Positions 1-12,751 of a stretch of DNA of 64,000 nt are shown piece by piece. Numbering within the stretch: position 1 is the stretch's first letter; each line of letters begins with the position of its first letter. The translations under genes were made by a program, and so were the position numbers. Origin of the DNA: Panopea generosa. Its lineage: Eukaryota > Mollusca > Bivalvia > Adapedonta > Hiatellidae. Under the pieces are notes generated by a model. It was not told the origin of the DNA. It was given only the letters and a program-made list of their open reading frames with translations, and made no database searches. The stretch is from contig CM055909.1 of NCBI GenBank assembly GCA_029582155.1, forward strand, positions 46,998,412 to 47,062,411, in the 5' to 3' direction.

Positions 1-76
1 ATTAGGAACTCAAACCCAGGACCTTGAACTAGAAAGGAGAGTGCTCTCCCCACAGCTACCAACACAACTATCCGCA
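1..76 (-). repeat. tRNA-derived SINE head (fragment)
   Basis: Read on the minus strand this has a tRNA-like internal promoter: an A-box-like TAGTTGTGTTGGTAG (complement of 56-70) and a B-box-like GGGTTTGAGTTCC (complement of about 5-17), spaced as in a tRNA. It is cut by the window edge, so its tail is not seen. It differs from the three other SINE types in the window. It does not fold as a complete tRNA, so it is called a SINE fragment and not a tRNA gene. Confidence 0.5.
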
Positions 77-460
77 ATCCCCATATATTTATAAACATAG
101 CATCAACTTTAAGTTCCATATCAACGACAATCTAGATGATCACAATAAACTCCAAACACATTATGTGATTTGATATCCTTCTCTGCCTGGTGTACCCGCA
201 CACATTATTGTAATGGACAAATTGAGAATGTCCAGAGACGGGCTGCTAGCTGGTGATGCGTGACTTTAGCTGCATTTACAGTATCACAAATACGCTTTAG
301 TAAATCAGATTGGAGACTCTTTGACCTCCGACGTATTGACCAGAGACTAATTATATAACATTGATTATCTCCCATTGCAGAGCAGGGGGGGGGGGACTTC
401 CTATATCATGTTTAGTACATATGTGCCACCGTTTTATACCCCTCTTTTTGGACATTTGAT

Positions 461-703
461 GTAGAGTTTTGACCCCTATGTCTTTTGTATAATGCGATGT
501 AGAGCTTTGACTCTCTTTTCTGGACACATTGTTCAATCCGGGGTTCAATCCCCTCCTGCCGAGGAACTCCAGGCTTGGAAGAGGTTATGCCATTGTGTAG
601 ACACAAGTTTATTTAGATTAAATGTAGAGTTTTGACCCCTATATAATTTGATTGAAAGTAGAGTTTCGACCCCTATAGTTGATTTGAGTGTAGAGTTTTG
701 ACC
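461..703 (+). repeat. Five scattered copies of a 19-bp motif
   Basis: The motif GTAGAGTTTTGACCCCTAT or a close variant occurs at 461, 499, 624, 658 and 690. The spacings (38, 125, 34, 32) suggest a degenerate tandem repeat of about 35 bp interrupted by a segment holding a B-box-like GGGGTTCAATCCC near 540-552. An 11-base G run lies just upstream at 385-395. Confidence 0.55.
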
Positions 704-728
704 ACCAAATTTCAGGCTGCAATGCAGA

Positions 729-995
729 TTGTGTGCCTATGTTTTGAAGTTTACAGGGCACATATGTACCCATTTTCAGGTTAAGTGCCCCCATCCCCGG
801 GATAACTTCTCTCATAACGAAAATGCAATCCCACATAAAAATGATCTCAATCGAAATAAAGATGCAGTCGTTTATCCTATCCCATTGCCAACCATAGATC
901 TACTCCTTCACGCGCTCCATTCTGCATTGGAATTTTTTCCTGATAATTTGGTGACACTGAATGACCCAAAGTCCAACAAACAGTTCACTAGGTAG
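729..995 (+). other. Open frame of 88 codons, unrecognised
   Basis: This stretch is less AT-rich than its surroundings (especially 780-1000) and stays open on the plus strand. The end, after IPLPTIDLLLHALHSALEFF, looks more like protein than most frames here. No domain is recognised and no convincing splice sites frame it. It could be a decayed repeat-encoded fragment or chance. Confidence 0.15.
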
Positions 996-999
996 AACA

Positions 1000-1930
1000 T
1001 GCGTCTCCCTAGTATATATCTTCTTTTAAGCATTTAAGTTGACGCGCACCAAAGTCTAGAACTTCAACAGAGGATATCAGGAACATGATAAAAAACATTA
1101 TTTGAACTACTTGAATGAATAGAAATGGGAACTACCGGCGAAGCTTCACATAGGTACTGCAGACACGGATCTTTTTTTCTATCGAAAAATGAAATGTCAA
1201 AAATGCGTTGTTTTACATAGAAAAAATATACACACAAAACCCCTGAGAATGCACTATTGACCAATAACATTTCTTTAAAAAATATTTGGCGGAGAACACC
1301 TAGACTCCAATAAAACATTCTAGACCTGCATTTTTAAAATGACCAAGTTACACCTTTGGGAATTAAAGATGAAACGGATTCGTATAAAACATCGAAATGT
1401 ACAAACAAAGCTTCTCTCATATTTAAAGCTCAAAACATATTTTTCGCTTTGTCTTCCATTCTCCGGATGCAATGCAATACGTGATGCAATACGGTTGGGT
1501 TCGACACGGAATGTTACAATCTCAGCTAAATTTAATTGCAACTTCAATATTCCAAATTACATTTTCGTATTTTGATAACAAAGGGCGCTGTAACATAAGA
1601 CTGACACATTACGTATTAAAAATTTAGAGCTCTAAAAGCGATTAGAATAAACAACTAGGCATTTTCTATTTAACATATATTAAATAGAAGTAAGACTTAA
1701 AATTATTCATTTGGCATAAATAATTTTATCATCTAGAACTAAGAAATTTGGCATGCATGATTTTGAAATAATCATTTAGAATTAAGAACTAGGAATAAAT
1801 AATTATACATTAAGCATATTCAATTGAACGCTTGGAATTTAAAATTAACCATTTGACAAGAGGAATTATGACCCCGTTGGCTTTCCGTATGTTTTTTGGT
1901 TACTTTTAACGCCATTTATTTTCAACATAT
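1000..1930. other. AT-rich DNA, nothing recognised
   Basis: There are short overlapping open frames on both strands around 1,064-1,575 but no splice-bounded exon, domain or repeat unit. From 1,620 to 1,860 the sequence is a run of degenerate 'aattatt/atttagaa' words with no clear period. Confidence 0.5.
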
Positions 1931-1934
1931 TACA

Positions 1935-2128
1935 TGTTATATACGGCATATCCAGTTTTAATGAATAAGTACTCAGACTGAATCTGAGTGGACCTATCTT
2001 CGTCCGTAATTAACTGGCAAACTTTCTCATATAATCTTATTCGTCCAGGCAGGGCTCGAACCTACGATCTCAGCGGTAAGTGGTCGGTACGCAACAACGC
2101 CATAGATCACTCGGCCACGGAGAACCCT
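1935..2128 (-). repeat. tRNA-derived SINE, type 3
   Basis: On the minus strand the head carries A box TGGCCGAGTGATCT (complement of 2,104-2,117) and B box GTAGGTTCGAGCCC (complement of 2,051-2,064), like a Ser/Leu-type tRNA. The body then runs to about 1,935. The same head and body recur at 28,080-28,300 and 51,205-51,392, including the shared body word CATATCCAGTTT near the distal end of this copy and the 51-kb copy. Confidence 0.75.
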
Positions 2129-2317
2129 GTATAGAATTTCAACATACTGCAAAGTAATACAACCAGTGTTATGTCGTCCATTTTTTTATTTATGTTTTTG
2201 TGCGCGACCTCAAATTGAATCTATGTAGAACCACTGTCCTTGAGCAAGTAAATATTGTGTATTGGAATAAGCTAGATTCGAACTCATTTGCCTCAGAATA
2301 ACACATTTAAAATGTAC

Positions 2318-2801
<484 letters not shown>

Positions 2802-2887
2802 CTTAGGTAAGACCAAGATTAGAATACCAGTATCGCCATCTATTGAAGCAAAACTTTAAAGGCCGCAAAAACCTTCAGCACAAATAT

Positions 2888-3870
2888 AAACAAGAGGGCC
2901 AAAATGACCCTTTATCGCTCACCTGACTGACCGTGAGTCACCCAACTTAAGTAGATTATATAAAACATGAACACTAAAAATTACAGAAAAACGAGATCGG
3001 CGAGTAGTTAGAAGTTTGATTTGCTTTGAAGATGTAACAGATGCGTAGAAGAGTTCAAACTTTGTAGAGGTTCACCCATGGTAAATGCCAGTAAAACTAC
3101 ATCGAAATCAGGTCAGTAGATTCTGACAAGAAGGCTTTTGAAGTTTTTACTATAGCTGCATATAAAGGAAACTAGCACCTCACTGTGGCGGTCATGTTTT
3201 TTTTACAAATCACAACGGCTTGAACAAACTTGATAAAAGGAGCATTTCTGTAAATTGTTTTAAAATCAATCAAGTGGTTTCTGACAAGAAGATTTTTTAA
3301 GTATTTACTATAGCTTATATAGTAAACTAACCCTACCCCTAGCCGCCATGTTTTTACACGAATCACTACGGTTTGAACAAACTTGGTGAAGGGTCCTCCA
3401 AGGAACATTTCTGTGAAATTATTATAAATCGAGCCAGTAATTTCTGACAAGAAAGTTTTTTAAGTTTTTACTAATTAAACTTGCCCTGTCCCCTGGCGGC
3501 CATGTTTTTTGAAGAATTAAGATGGCTTGAACAAACTTGGTAGAGGGTCACCCAAGGAACATTTATGTTAAGTTATATCAAAATTGGCCCAGTGGTTTCT
3601 GAAAAGAAGATTTTCTAAGTTTTTACTATAGCTTATATAGTAAACTTAACCAACCCCCTGGCCGCCATGTTGTTTGACAAATCAAGATGGCTTGAGCAAA
3701 CTTGGTAGAGGGACACCCAAAAACATTTCGCTGAAGTTATATCAAAATTTGCCCAGTGATTTCAGAGGAGAAGTTGTTAGAAGCTAAAAGTTAACGACGG
3801 ACGACGGACGACGGTCAACAGGCGATCACAAAAGCTCACCTGTGAGCATTTGGCTCCGGTGAGCTAAAAA
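2888..3870. mobile_element. Dispersed bivalve-type repeat with internal 160-bp period
   Basis: It starts with AAACAAGAGGGCC and a nearby TCGCTCACCTGAC, and ends with AAGCTCACCTGTGAGC and CCGGTGAGCTAAAAA after a run of GACGGACGACGGACGACGG. These ends resemble a non-coding repeat family that I recognise as abundant in bivalve genomes. Inside, a unit containing 'TTTCTGACAAGAAG' and 'GGCCGCCATGTT' recurs at 3,115, 3,272, 3,434, 3,592 and 3,754 (period 157-162 bp). The open frame at 3,172-3,450 is only a product of this repetition. It carries no recognisable transposase. Confidence 0.75.
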
Positions 3871-3932
3871 TCACAAAAACTAGTTTCTGTAGATTCCAAT
3901 AAAAAAAAACTTCAATTTTCGTGTTCCCTTTC

Positions 3933-4150
3933 CAATTCACATATCAAGCGCCTACCACCCACTAACATAGCAATTCATATATCAAGCGCCTTCCACCCAT
4001 TTACATAGCAATTCACATATCAAGCGCCTACCACCCACTTACATAGCAATTCACATATCAAGCGCCTAACACCCACTTACATAGCACTTCACAAAGCAAT
4101 TCATATATCAAGCGCCTACCACCCACTTACATAGCATTTCATATATCAAG
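3933..4150. repeat. 38-bp minisatellite, about 5.5 copies
   Basis: Units begin at 3,933, 3,971, 4,009 and 4,047; after a 12-bp partial unit at 4,085 another full unit starts at 4,097. The core is CATATCAAGCGCCTACCACC. Copies differ by only one to three bases, so expansion is fairly recent. Confidence 0.95.
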
Positions 4151-4479
4151 TGACTGTTTAGAGTGACAACCATGTTGGTGTTGATGATTGTACCAATTAT
4201 TTCCAAAATAAATTCGTTACATGGGTTAAAAAAAGCTTCCAAGGAAAACAAAATAATATATATAGGTATGACTTGGCGCATGTATATAAAGCTACAGTTC
4301 TGTGTTATATTTGACTATGATATATAATACCAGTTTAACAGCAGCTGCTTATTTCACACATGTATATTTTTTTCCGTGTCTCATGACAACGAATACCAAG
4401 CGTATACTCATAAGCAATGGTACTGAGACATACTCTTGTATCGCCAGATAACCAGAATTACATTTTCATTTTCAGAGTG

Positions 4480-4890
4480 GCGATTATAAACGGATTTGAC
4501 GGAAATTGCCGAATGGTTACGACTGACGTGATCGTAATCCACTCTAGACACAAAACTGGTTTCAGCGTTGTTCCAATTGCTGTGATCGGTAAAGTAAGTA
4601 TTCGTAGCTGCAATAAACGCGAAGCACAAGGCTGCAGCTATAAGCAAATTTATCCGGAAATAGCCGAGTAGTTACGAATGTTTTGATCGGAATCGGAAAA
4701 ACGTTCGACCATTTCTGCTCTAAACACAAAAATTGGCTTGAGCGTTGTTCCAATTGCTGTGATCGGTAAAAGCAAGATCTCGGACTCCGATAATAATTAG
4801 CGAAGCATAGCGCTTCGATTTTATTAAGCAGAATTATCCGGAAATAGCCGAGTGGTTACGAATGATATGGTTGTAATCGGAACAACCCTC
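4480..4890 (+). repeat. Degenerate ~180-bp repeat with A-box-like core, three copies
   Basis: The words TCCGGAAATAGCCGAGTGG and TTACGAATG recur at 4,651 and 4,834, with a weaker copy at 4,501. The word TTCCAATTGCTGTGATCGG recurs at 4,571 and 4,750. AGCCGAGTGGTTACGA resembles the A box of a type II tRNA, but no B box follows, so this may derive from the head of a SINE that was tandemly duplicated. Confidence 0.6.
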
Positions 4891-5857
4891 GCAAGTGTTT
4901 TAGCTGGAAAAAGCATGTATTAATGATGATGTGATGATGATGATATTATTATCATTAATAATAATAATTTACAAAACAACAACCAAAACACAACAAGGAA
5001 TAGTTTGGGTTCTTTTATTTCTTCTTTTTGTCATACTCAGTTGCAAAAGAAAGTGCACATGTTTGAATTTCAAATGTTTTCTTTTTTATTTATTGTACCA
5101 GCGTGTTTTAAATCCACGTGTAAACATATGTTTTATGTTCAGAATTTATTTAACTAACTTAACTAAAATTCAATGTCCATTATATTTTGCAACTGAGTAT
5201 AACATTATTTCGGGGCCACATATCTATGGAAATACACAATAATTGATGATGCCAAGGACTTACACAGAGAAGGATAGGAAACTTGTATCTTAATGTTGAT
5301 GATAAAATAGCACGTGAAGCATTAAATATTTGTCAACTAAACAATTCACAAGCAACTGCTTTCTGATACAAAACGTGTAAGGTGTAAGTTACCTATTTTG
5401 TTTCATGACGTTTTAATCATGCAAAACTATCTTGTAGTTGAGGTAACCGTTCAAGTTACTATGTTAATTTGTTTATGGCAGTATACACTTTCGTAATCAG
5501 TATTACCTCAAACTGTAAACACAGATTGCTGAGAATGTTTTCATATTGTGGAGGTGTCTGTCTGGAATAAAACTAATTTGTATTCATGAGTTAAAAGGAA
5601 GTTAAGTTAATTGAAAACGAGATTTCGCGAGAGTTTGTGTGATTACGTGAGTTTTGACTAAACGAGAATGCGTTACATATCCTTCTCTATATGAGTCCCC
5701 GTCGGACATAACTCAATATAAATATCTAAAAGGTGATGCGTCTTTAACGTATTTCTTCGTGTCTGGAACCATTGGTGTGTCTCTAACATACAGCTCGTAA
5801 TCACCACCAGATTTATACATATATAATGCAGACAGTAATACTTGAGTTTAATCTCAA
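4891..5857. other. AT-rich DNA, nothing recognised
   Basis: The open frame at 4,931-5,242 begins in an ATG/GATGAT run and encodes a low-complexity hydrophobic peptide. No splice sites or repeat copies support it. Confidence 0.5.
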
Positions 5858-8329
5858 TATGGTTATATGTTCACATGTATAATAATGGTTATACATTCAC
5901 ATGTATAATAATAATGGTTATACGTTCACATGTATAATAATGGTTATACATTCACATGTATAATAATAATGGTTATACGTTCACATGTATAATAATGGTT
6001 ATATATTCACATGTATAATAATGGTTATACGTTCACATGTATAATAATGGTTATAATGTATAATAATGGTTATACGTTCACATGTATTATAATGTTTATA
6101 CGTTCACATGCCGTATAATAATGTTGATACGTTCACATGTATGATAATGGTTATACGTTCACATGTATAATAATGATTATACGTTCACATGTATAATAAT
6201 GGTTATACGTTCACATGTATAATAATGATTATACGTTCACATGTATAATAATGGTTATACGTTCACATGTATAATAATGGTTATACGTTCACATGTATAT
6301 TATGGTTATACATTCACATGTATAATAATAATGGATATACATTCACATGTATAATAATGGTTATACATTCACATGTATAATAATAATGGTTATACGTTCA
6401 CATGTATAATAATGGTTATACATTCACATGTATAATAATAATGGTTATACGTTCACATGTATTATAATGGTTATACGTTCACATGTATAATAATGATTAT
6501 ACGTTCACATGTATAATAATGGTTATACGTTCACATGTATATTATGGTTATACATTCACATGCATAATAATGGTTATACATTCACATGTATAATAATAAT
6601 GGTTATACGTTCACATGTATAAAAATGGTTATACATTCACATGTATAATAATAATGGTTATACGTTCACATGTATAATAATGGTTATAATGTATAATAAT
6701 GGTTATACGTTCACATGTATAATAATGGTTATAATGTATAATAATGGTAATACATTCACATGTATAATAATAATGGTTATACGTTCACATGTATAATTAT
6801 GGTTATAATGTATAATAATAGTTATATATTCACATGTATAATAATGGTTATACGTTCACGTGTATAATAATGGTTATACGTTCACACGTATATTACTAAT
6901 GGTTATACGTTAACACGCATAATAATGTTGATATGTTCATATGTATAATAATGTTTATACATTCACGTGTATAATAATGGTTATACATTCACGTGTATAA
7001 TAATGGTTATACGTTCACATGTATAATAATGTTGATATGTTCATATGATTAATAATGGTTATACATTCACATGTATAATAATGTTTATACATTCACATGT
7101 ATAATAATGGTTATACATTCACGTGTGTAATAATGTCGATACGTTCACATGTATAATAATGTTTATACATTCACATGAATAATAATGGTAATACATTGAC
7201 GTGTATAATAATGTTGATACGTTCACCTGTATTATAATGTTTTTACATTCACATGTATAATAATGGTTATACGTTCACATGATTAATAATGGTTATACGT
7301 TCACATGTATAATAATGGTTATAGGTTCACATGTATAATAATGGTTATACGTTCACATGTATAATAATGGTTATACGTTCACGTGTATATTATGGTTATA
7401 CATTCACATGCATAATAATAATGGATATACGTTCACATGTATAATAATAATGGTTATACGTTCACATGTATAATAATGGTTATACATTCACATGTATAAT
7501 AATAATGGTTATACGTTCACATGTATAATAATGGTTATATATTCACATGTATAATAATAATGGTTATACGTTCACATGTATAATAATGGTTATATATTCA
7601 CATGTATAATAATGGTTATATTGTATAATAATGGTTATATATTCACATGTATAATAATGGTTATATATTCACATGTATAATAATGGTTATAATGTATAAT
7701 AATGGTTATAGGTTCACATGTATAATAATGGTTATACGTTCACGTGTATAATAATGGTTATACGTTCACGTGTATAATAATGGTTATACATTCACATGTA
7801 TAATAATGGTTATACGTTCACATGTATAATAATGGTTATACATTCACATGTATAATAATGATTATACGTTTACGTGTTTAATAATGGTTATACATTCACA
7901 TGTATAATAATGGTTATACGTTCACGTGTATAATAATGGTTATACGTTCACATGTATAATAATGGTTATACATTCACATGTATAATAATGGTTATACGTT
8001 CACATGTATAATAATGGTTATACATTCACATGTATAATAATGATTATACGTTTACGTGTTTAATAATGGTTATACATTCACATGTATAATAATGATTATA
8101 CGTTCACATGTATAATAATGTTTATACATTCACATGAATAATAATGGTAATACATTGACGTGTATAATAATGTTGATACGTTCACCTGTATTATAATGTT
8201 TTTACATTCACATGTATAATAATGGTTATACGTTCACATGATTAATAATGGTTATACGTTCACATGTATAATAATGGTTATACGTTCACATGTATAATAA
8301 TGGTTATACGTTCACATGTATAATAATGG
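5858..8329. repeat. 26-bp satellite array, ~2.5 kb, hairpin-forming unit
   Basis: About 95 copies of a 26-bp unit (29 bp when an extra TAA is present) with core TTATACGTTCACATG. Each unit contains the inverted repeat GTATAATAATGGTTATAC (6-bp stem, 6-base loop). Common variants are ACATTCAC for ACGTTCAC, ACGTGT for ACATGT, and short units lacking the middle (for example near 6,055 and 6,690). Higher-order structure is visible: a rare variant pair recurs 182 bp apart (7,859 and 8,041), and a ~165-bp variant string recurs 959 bp apart (7,160 and 8,119). It is not a CRISPR array, since there are no unique spacers. Confidence 0.97.
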
Positions 8330-8593
8330 ATTTGATTCAAGTAAATAAGTAAAATCGATGTTTTACATTGCTGTATGTCTCTATAAATACATGATAATAT
8401 TACTTTCGGAATTTCAATCAAATAGTTACTGAAACAAGGACTTATATTCCTTGCTTTGGAACGCATTTGATCTCAAAATGTTATGTTCAGCCAATCATGT
8501 AGGGACACCTTATATATAGACAACTACACTCTCAAAATTATTCTATACGTCAAGGTAAACTAGATATCTGAGGTTGAAATGTGGATTTTCAAT

Positions 8594-8632
8594 TTTAAGA
8601 ATATTCTCAAGAATGGTTGGTGAATACGACCT
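8594..8632 (-). repeat. Single arm of a MITE-like terminal repeat
   Basis: TTAAGAATATTCTCAAGAAT followed by GGTTGGTGAATACGACC closely matches the right arm of the inverted-repeat element at 23,030-23,283. No clear left arm is visible upstream here, so this is probably a truncated copy. Confidence 0.45.
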
Positions 8633-8644
8633 CTTTGATTCTGG

Positions 8645-8765
8645 GCTGGTACTGGTTCTACCTGGGAAACGTATTCGAGAACGGGTCTTATTAGCTTACA
8701 CCCTACTTTGAGTTTAAGCTAAACTATATTAGCATAAACGAAATAAACAGAACAAAAACATTTAC
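8645..8765 (+). repeat. SINE type 1, tail fragment
   Basis: The segment has the SINE body word GGTACTGGTTCTACCTGGGA, then a degenerate 'cgagaacgggt' and an A-rich end (AATAAACAGAACAAAAACA). It matches the 3' half of the copies at 24,829 and 63,735. The tRNA-like head is missing. Confidence 0.65.
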
Positions 8766-9621
8766 AATGGTTTTGTGAAAATATATTACTTACAGAGATG
8801 TTTTTTCCTCAAATGCGCATATTAAAATCCTATTGAATTGTATGAATGTATATCCAAATATGAACACAATTTCACGTAACGAACAGAGTAACACTATTTC
8901 ATTTGCACTGGTCACACACTATATCATAGTGATAAACTGAAAAATTCCTTATGACCATGTGATAATATTGTACATTGATTGCACGAAGAAAATGAGGGTT
9001 TATTAACGATATTCATTACCAGGTAAGTAAGACAAACAAGTGATGTGTTGAATTAAAAAAAAAAGAGTGCAAATGAAGTTGAGTATAATCTTATTAAAAG
9101 CAAATTATAAGGTTTTTTGAAAACACGATATTAAAATAGTTCCTTCCTTTCAGGATGATATGAAACTTTACTACACCATTTTAAACTTTAATTAATATAG
9201 ATCCTTACGTTTATTTTACACCACATGTTTGTGTCATTTCCCTGGGAAGAAACACGCTACGTCTCACAACGATTTCCACGAGTAAATATGGATTAATTGG
9301 CGTAAACGGTGTTAAAATCTTGGCCTATTTACACATAATCCCCACACATTCACCCACACAATAATTGCACATCTTTGTTATATTTACAATATGTTACGTA
9401 TAATAGCTTACATGTATATTCTTTACATGTGTGATTATTACTTAGCCATATGCTGCTTGTTCGCCATTGAAACTGTTGACTAACACTATTTTGTATTTTA
9501 ACAAGACACGTCGAGTTGAATACACCAGCAGGGGTCCGTTTCACTAACGTTCGTGTTAGTGTTAAAATGACTAAGTGTAAAATTTGAATTGATAAAAAAG
9601 TCAAGAAATTCATTGAGTGTG
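8766..9621. other. AT-rich DNA, nothing recognised
   Basis: No splice-bounded exon, SINE box or repeat unit was found. Open frames at 9,350-9,743 on the minus strand run in from the 20-bp array. Confidence 0.5.
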
Positions 9622-11356
9622 TGGGGTACTTGGGTATTGTTATATATAATGAGGTATTGTAATACATACTGGGATATTGTAATATATACTGGTGTTAATA
9701 TATACTTGGGTATTGTAATATATACTGGGGTATTGTAATACATACTGGGATATTGTAATATATACTGGTGTATTGTAATATATACTGCGGTATTGTAATA
9801 TATATTGCGGTATTGTAATACATACTGGGATATTGTAAAAGAATCTGGTGTATTGTAATATATACTGCGGTATTATGATATATACTGGGGTATTGTAATA
9901 CATACTGGAATATTGTAATATATACTGTTGTATTATAATATATACTGCGGTATTGTAATACAAACTGGGATATTGTAATAGATACTGGGATAGTGTAATA
10001 TATACTGCGGTATTGTAATACAAACTGGTATATTGTAATATATACTTGGGTATTGTTATATATACTGGGGTATTGTAATACATACTGGGATATTGTAATA
10101 TATACTTGGGTATTGTAATATATACTGGGGTATTGTAATAGAAACTCGGATATTGTAATAGATAATGGTGTATTGTAATATATACTTGGGTATTGTAATA
10201 TATACTGGGATATTGTAATAGATACTGGGTTAGAGTAAACTATACTGGGGTATTGTAATACAAACTGGGATATTGTAATATATATTGGTGTATTGTAATA
10301 TATACTGCGGTATTGTAATACAAACTGGGATATTGTAATAGATACTGGTGTATTGTAATATATACTGGGTTATTGTAATATATACTTGGGTATTGTAATA
10401 CATACTGGGATATTGTATTATATACTTGGGTATTGTAATATATACTGGGGTATTGTAATACATACTGGGATACTGTAATATATACTGGGATATTATAATA
10501 TATTTGGGTATTGTTATATATACTGGGGTATTGTAATACAAACGGGATATTGTAATAGATAATAGTGTATTGTAATATATACTTGGGTATTGTAATATAT
10601 ACTGGGGTATTGTAATACATACTGGGATATTGTAATAGATACTGGGGTAGTGTAATATATACTGCGGTATTGAAATACAAACTGCGATATTGTAATAGAT
10701 ACTGGTGTATTGTAATACATACTGGGGTATTGTAATATTTACAATGTGCTATTGAAATACATACTCGGCTATTGATATACAAACTGGGGTATTGTAATAC
10801 ATACCGGGGTAGTGTAAAACATTCAGGGGTAATGTAATACATAGTCGGGTAATTTAATACACACAGGGCTACTGTAATACATACTTGGGTATTGCAATAC
10901 ATACTGGGCTATTGTTACAAATACTGGGGTATTTTAATACATATTTGGGTATTGTTATAAATACTGGTGTATTGTAATGTACACTGGGGTATTGTTATAG
11001 ATACTGGTGTATTGTAATATATACTGGGGTATTGTAATACATAATGGGTAGTTTAATATATACTGAGGTAGTGTAATACATCCTGAGGTATTGCTATACA
11101 TACTGGAGTATTGTTATACATAATGAGGTTGCTAAACATAATGGGGAATCGTATTAAGGTATTCCTATGTATAAAGAGGTATTGTAATACATACTGAGGT
11201 ATTCTAATACATATTTGGGAATTGTAATACAGATTGAGGCATTAGAGAAATAGTTGTAACATTGATTACTATATATACACTGCGGTATTGTAATACATTC
11301 TGAGATATTGCTTTACAAGCTGAGGTATTGTAATACCTTCTGGAGTATTGTTATAC
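9622..11356. repeat. 20-bp minisatellite array, ~1.7 kb
   Basis: The unit is TATTGTAATATATACTGGGG with recurrent variants (ACTTGGG, ACTGCGG, ATACAAACTGGGA, ATAGATACTGGTG). The variants recur in the same order, indicating 40-100-bp higher-order units. From about 11,060 the copies become degenerate and the array fades out near 11,356. Because 20 is not a multiple of 3, three units repeat every 20 codons, and long minus-strand frames rich in Tyr, Ile and Thr (for example 9,640-10,083 and 10,240-10,902) arise from it. They show no sign of being genes. Confidence 0.97.
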
Positions 11357-11509
11357 ATGCATTGCCTGTATGTTTTGAGTCGATTGTATTTTTAGTCTCC
11401 TCCCATCCATTATTGATATACGTTGTACCACGTTATATTGTTATATGTATGCTTATATTTATAAATAATAACAACCAGTCCTATCCGTCTTCGTCTTACA
11501 TATTAGTTC

Positions 11510-12205
11510 ATTATGATTATACTGCCTATAAAATATATATGAATATATTTCAAATACAATGTATCATCAAAAGATTATTCGGTTGCATTGGAAATTCAGC
11601 GCAAAGGACCATATTCTGGTCAAAGTGAGATAATTGCTTTGAGGATAAAGGAACGACTTCGTATTATTGATGTCACTCTAATTTTAGCGACATTTATAGT
11701 TCATTGAAGCAAATCATGAGGACGACATGTCCTACTATTTGTACTTACAATATGGCCAGGCTTCACCATGTATCTGTGCAATACCATATATCATCAATTG
11801 TATCGTAATCTGACATGAAACCTGATGTACCCAATATTATATATAATATACATTTGAATAGTAGCAATCAGTTTTGTCATTCTCTTACATGAAATTTGTC
11901 CTTCATATAAGTCGTCAGGCTGATATAGTCTATAAAATATTATAAGAATCGAATTTGATACAAATAACATCATAAAAAGATACTTTGTTTATATTGCAAA
12001 TTCAGTACTAAGAAATGATAGTTTCTAGTCAAAGGGAGATAACTGCTTTGAAAAAGATGAAGGCGCGTTCTATTCATATTGATTTCATCCTAATTTTAGT
12101 GGGATTTATATTTCGCTGAAACAATACAAGACGGGAACACATATCCTACTATATTTAATAACTGTATTGCCAGGCTGTGTCATATACCTGTGCAATATCA
12201 AAACA
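11510..12205. repeat. Diverged tandem duplication, ~408-bp unit
   Basis: The block 11,617-11,785 (TCAAAGTGAGATAATTGCTTT ... GGCCAGGCTTC ... CTGTGCAATACC) recurs at about 12,028-12,200 (TCAAAGGGAGATAACTGCTTT in partial form, then GCCAGGCTGTGTC and CTGTGCAATATC). Upstream words TATAAAATAT and ATTCAG(C/T) also pair. The two copies are clearly diverged. No function is visible. Confidence 0.75.
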
Positions 12206-12565
12206 AATCATACTTTTATGTAAAACTCTCAAAGTATAAGTAAATCAACGTGTTTAATTATAAATCGCTCTTTATTTCTGTTACACGTGTTTGTTTCAGT
12301 CTTCGTTGTCTTCATTCATTGCCTTAGATTTGAGTAAAACTTTGTGATGTATTTATTTCCAAATGTGCTTGCTTGCAATACCATCTTAACTCATATTACA
12401 GGCGTTCGTTTTAAATGCTTTGCTTCAAACTATATAATTTAAACTTGTGCTAGTGCTGTGGCTATGTTATTTGCATATTCCCTTCTTAGCTAGGAATTCA
12501 GTCAGACAATAATATTATGATGTGATTAAGTTGCTATACAGTGAAAATAGATAAACTAGAACTAT
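12206..12565 (-). other. 3' flank of the SAM locus
   Basis: The complement contains AATAAA at 12,352-12,357 and 12,271-12,276, about 210 and 290 bases past the stop codon at 12,566-12,568. These could serve as poly(A) signals, but the hexamer is common in DNA this AT-rich. Confidence 0.3.
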
Positions 12566-12751
12566 TTACCGATTATATAATGAGTGGAAGAATTTCCTGT
12601 TTTCCATATGTGTTATCAAACTCCGCTGTACCGATTCACGCATGCAAACTGCATTGATGTTTACTGCGAAACGCTGGTTGCCATATCTGTGCCAAACGTC
12701 TATCGAAAGCAGGGCATAAATGTCGAACCCAATTTCACCACAAGCAACAGG
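12566..12751 (-). CDS. Exon 4 of the SAM locus (terminal)
   Basis: A pyrimidine-rich acceptor (TTTTTACATTCAG) precedes the exon on the minus strand. The frame starts PVACGEIGFDIYALLSIDVW and continues to end MENRKFFHSLYNR before TAA at 12,568-12,566, giving 61 residues without a stop. It begins in phase 0, as exon 3 requires. It has two cysteines and no recognised domain. The plus strand is also open over the same bases (12,584-12,796), so strand choice rests on the acceptor site and the phase match. Confidence 0.5.
   Translation of the reverse strand, partial: PVACGEIGFDIYALLSIDVWHRYGNQRFAVNINAVCMRESVQRSLITHMENRKFFHSLYNR

Noticed and set aside
2041-2128. tRNA gene
   Set aside because: A and B boxes are present, but the arms do not pair as a tRNA and the same head is followed by a shared SINE body at two other places.
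5858-8329. Array with regular ~26-bp repeats that might be mistaken for a CRISPR
   Set aside because: The repeats are contiguous with no unique spacers, and the setting is an animal genome.
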